Below, piece by piece: positions 7,801 through 9,150 of a stretch of 9,150 bases of DNA. The notes under the pieces were generated by a model. The model was not told the DNA's origin. It worked only from the letters and a program-made list of their open reading frames with translations, and ran no database searches. The number at the start of each line of letters is the position of its first letter. Within the stretch, counting starts at the first letter, position 1. A program made the translations under genes and the position numbers. Origin of the DNA: DATHSN01 sp035464115 (lineage in GTDB: Bacteria > Actinomycetota > Acidimicrobiia > Acidimicrobiales > SKKL01); NCBI GenBank assembly GCA_035464115.1, contig DATHSN010000119.1, positions 1-9,150 on the forward strand. The letters are read 5' to 3'.

Positions 7801-7830
7801 ATCTATCGCCATTTAGCGCTATTTAGTGCT
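7801..7830. promoter_or_regulatory. Three 10-bp direct repeats, candidate operator
   Basis: ATCTATCGCC, ATTTAGCGCT and ATTTAGTGCT follow one another without gaps. Copies 2 and 3 differ at one position; copy 1 matches copy 2 at 7 of 10. The period is about one helical turn, which suits head-to-tail binding by MerR/BldC/CarH-type domains. The block lies in the AT-rich spacer between the rhodopsin and CarH-like genes, ahead of both starts. Binding by the neighbouring regulator is inferred. Confidence 0.6.
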
Positions 7831-7858
7831 CTTGCACATGAATTTCTTCGGATTGGGC

Positions 7859-7864
7859 TAAGGT
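7859..7864 (+). promoter_or_regulatory. Candidate -10 box of the CarH-like regulator gene (leaderless)
   Basis: TAAGGT is followed by six bases (CCGACG) and the ATG at 7871, the same geometry as galK. There is no Shine-Dalgarno site. A TTGCAC at 7832-7837 resembles a -35 box, but the 21-bp spacing is long. Confidence 0.5.
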
Positions 7865-7870
7865 CCGACG

Positions 7871-8647
7871 ATGGGACGTGCTCGTGACTCAGTGGGGTTG
7901 GCCGACGCCGCCCGGATCGCCGGCGTCCACTACCAGACCGCCTACCGCTGGGTCCGCACCGGCCGGCTGCCCGCCACCCGCGTCGCGGGGCAGTACGTCG
8001 TCGCCCGCACCGACCTCGACGCGCTGGTCGCGGCCCGTTCCCACCCGGCCCCGCCACCCCCGCCCCGGCCCACGCGCCTGGCCCGTCAGGCCGACCGGAT
8101 GCACGAGGCGCTGCTCACCGGCGACGAGGGGGTCGCCCGCACGATCGCGCGCCGCCTCACCGACGACGGCTCCACGGTGACCGACCTGATCGGGCAGGTG
8201 CTCGTCCCGCCGCTGCGCCGGATCGGGGCGGCGTGGCGCGCCGGCGAGCTCGACATCTGGGTGGAGCACCGGGCGTCGGCCATCGTGGAGCGCATCCTCG
8301 GCGACCTGCACCCCAATCCCCGGGGCCGTCGGCGCGGGGTGGCGGTGGTCGCGGCGCTGAGCGGCGACCACCACGCCCTCCCCACCGCCATGGCTGCCGC
8401 CGCGCTGCGCGAGGACAACTGGTCGGTCCACCACCTCGGCGCCGACATGCCCGCCGACGACCTCGAGCGGTTCTGCGACGGCCACGAGGTCGATCTCGCC
8501 GTGCTCACCGTGACCACCCCGGAGGCCGCGGGTCCCGCCGAGGCGCTCGCGTCGCGGTTGGGCGGGCGGGGGATCCCCACGCTCGTGGGTGGGCCCGGCA
8601 AGTCCCTCGACGACCTCCTCGGGCTAGCCCGCGCCCTCGGGGCCTGA
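7871..8647 (+). CDS. CarH/LitR-like B12-dependent photoreceptor transcription regulator
   Basis: 258 residues. Residues ~7-55 are an excisionase/MerR-type helix-turn-helix with wing (LADAARIAGVHYQTAYRWVR, then GRLPATRVAGQYVV). A Pro-rich linker (59-67) follows. Residues ~70-147 form the four-helix cobalamin cap with the CarH hallmark W-x9-EH (W122, E132, H133). Residues ~155-255 are a B12-binding Rossmann domain (VAVVAALSGDHHALP, HHLGADMPADDL, PTLVGGPG). H168 in D-x-H-x-x lies 46 residues after W122, the spacing I recall between W131 and the axial H177 of Thermus CarH. CarH binds DNA as an adenosylcobalamin-bound tetramer in the dark and falls apart in light. Odd points: the motif ends in Pro (P171) instead of Gly, and Arg follows W122 where I recall His in Thermus CarH. 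The gene is divergent from the rhodopsin gene. Domain assignment is strong; light sensing and target are inferred. Confidence 0.9.
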   Translation: MGRARDSVGLADAARIAGVHYQTAYRWVRTGRLPATRVAGQYVVARTDLDALVAARSHPAPPPPPRPTRLARQADRMHEALLTGDEGVARTIARRLTDDGSTVTDLIGQVLVPPLRRIGAAWRAGELDIWVEHRASAIVERILGDLHPNPRGRRRGVAVVAALSGDHHALPTAMAAAALREDNWSVHHLGADMPADDLERFCDGHEVDLAVLTVTTPEAAGPAEALASRLGGRGIPTLVGGPGKSLDDLLGLARALGA

Positions 8648-8650
8648 CCG

Positions 8651-9150
8651 CTACGGGATCGGCGGGAGCTGGTCGACGGCGTCGAGCATGTGGCGCACCC
8701 ACACGTCCTGCAGCTGCTCGAGGTACTCCGACCGGTCGAGGATGCGGTGCTCCTCGAGCTCGAGGCTGTCGTTGCGGTAGACCGCGATGTCGTAGGGCGG
8801 GCCGACCGACAGGTTCGCCCGCGCCGAGCTCACCATGGAGCTGAGCGCCACCTTGGTGGCCACCTCGATGCCGGCCCGGGCGTGCACCGCCAGCTCGAGC
8901 ATGAACCTGCCGTACTTGCTCTCGCCGATCTGCAGGAACGGGCGCTCGTCGGACGCCCGGATGTAGTTGCCCTCGGGGTACACGAGGAGGATGTCGGCGG
9001 GGGAGCCGGCGATCTGGCCGCCGAGGATGAACGTGGCCGTCCCCGCCGCTCCCACCGCGCCGAGCCCGGCGCGGTGGCGCGCCACCACCTCCTGGCTCAG
9101 CCGCCCGACGGAGAGGGCCGCCTCGTAGAGGCGGTCGACGGTGGCGAGGC
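8651..9150 (-). CDS. Anbu-type proteasome-like peptidase, C-terminal part (5' end outside window)
   Basis: The frame is open to the window edge; about 166 residues are visible. They match the bacterial Anbu group (predicted proteasome-type protease), Ntn hydrolases related to the proteasome beta subunit. Visible features are FILGGQIAGSPADILLVYPEGNYI, read here in two parts as FILGGQIAGSP and LLVYPEGNYI, then PFLQIGESKYGRFMLE, then ALSSMVSSARANLSVGPPYDIAVY and a C-terminal helix (YLEQLQDVWVRHMLDAV). The catalytic N-terminal Thr lies beyond the window, so activity cannot be judged. Upstream residues at the edge (LATVDRLYEAALSVGRL) continue the expected fold, so the GTG at 9088 is not the true start. 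The gene is convergent with the CarH-like gene, three bases apart, with no room for a terminator. Its usual partners (ATP-grasp, alpha-E, transglutaminase-like genes) would lie beyond the edge if present. Confidence 0.9.
   Translation of the reverse strand, partial: LATVDRLYEAALSVGRLSQEVVARHRAGLGAVGAAGTATFILGGQIAGSPADILLVYPEGNYIRASDERPFLQIGESKYGRFMLELAVHARAGIEVATKVALSSMVSSARANLSVGPPYDIAVYRNDSLELEEHRILDRSEYLEQLQDVWVRHMLDAVDQLPPIP

Noticed and set aside
6805..7887. Plus-strand frame of 360 residues through the rhodopsin gene and the spacer.
   Set aside because: Highly charged low-complexity product antisense to a clear rhodopsin, and it would cross the operator-like repeats.

Overview
The window is very GC-rich and strongly GC-biased at third codon positions. 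It has actinobacterial-style signals: TANNNT -10 boxes placed 6-9 nt before start codons, GTG starts, and a strong GC hairpin without a T-run. Gene content (RHS protein, GH36 alpha-galactosidase with galactokinase, xanthorhodopsin-type rhodopsin, PAS/GGDEF protein, Anbu-type protease) suggests a free-living, probably aquatic, high-GC actinobacterium. An Acidimicrobiia-like lineage is my guess only. Genes are densely packed. No gap exceeds 300 bases; the longest are 4789-4920, 7762-7870 and 6841-6948.

Layout. (1) 1-932, plus: the C-terminal end of an RHS/YD-repeat protein, followed with a 4-bp overlap by a 68-aa ORF that is itself little more than an RHS repeat. (2) 952-4407: a galactoside module. 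Galactokinase (minus) and a GH36 alpha-galactosidase (plus) diverge from a 25-bp intergenic region carrying back-to-back -10 boxes, and a possible 60-aa ORF follows galK. The hydrolase releases galactose and GalK phosphorylates it; no galT or galE lies in the window. (3) 4489-6840, minus: a 99-aa protein ending in 17-residue repeats, a PAS-GAF-GGDEF diguanylate cyclase, and a SnoaL/NTF2-like protein. (4) 6949-8647: the most interesting part. A xanthorhodopsin/Gloeobacter-rhodopsin-type proton pump (minus) is divergent from a CarH/LitR-like B12-binding HTH photoreceptor (plus). The AT-rich spacer holds three consecutive 10-bp direct repeats, a layout suited to head-to-tail binding by MerR/CarH-type domains. 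(5) 8651-9150, minus: the C-terminal part of an Anbu-type bacterial proteasome-like protease, convergent with the regulator.

How it may work together (inference): the CarH-like protein would read blue/green light through adenosylcobalamin and control the neighbouring rhodopsin gene. One photoreceptor would then decide when a second, energy-converting photoprotein is made. The rhodopsin retains the glycine that in xanthorhodopsin makes room for a carotenoid antenna, so it may be antenna-assisted.
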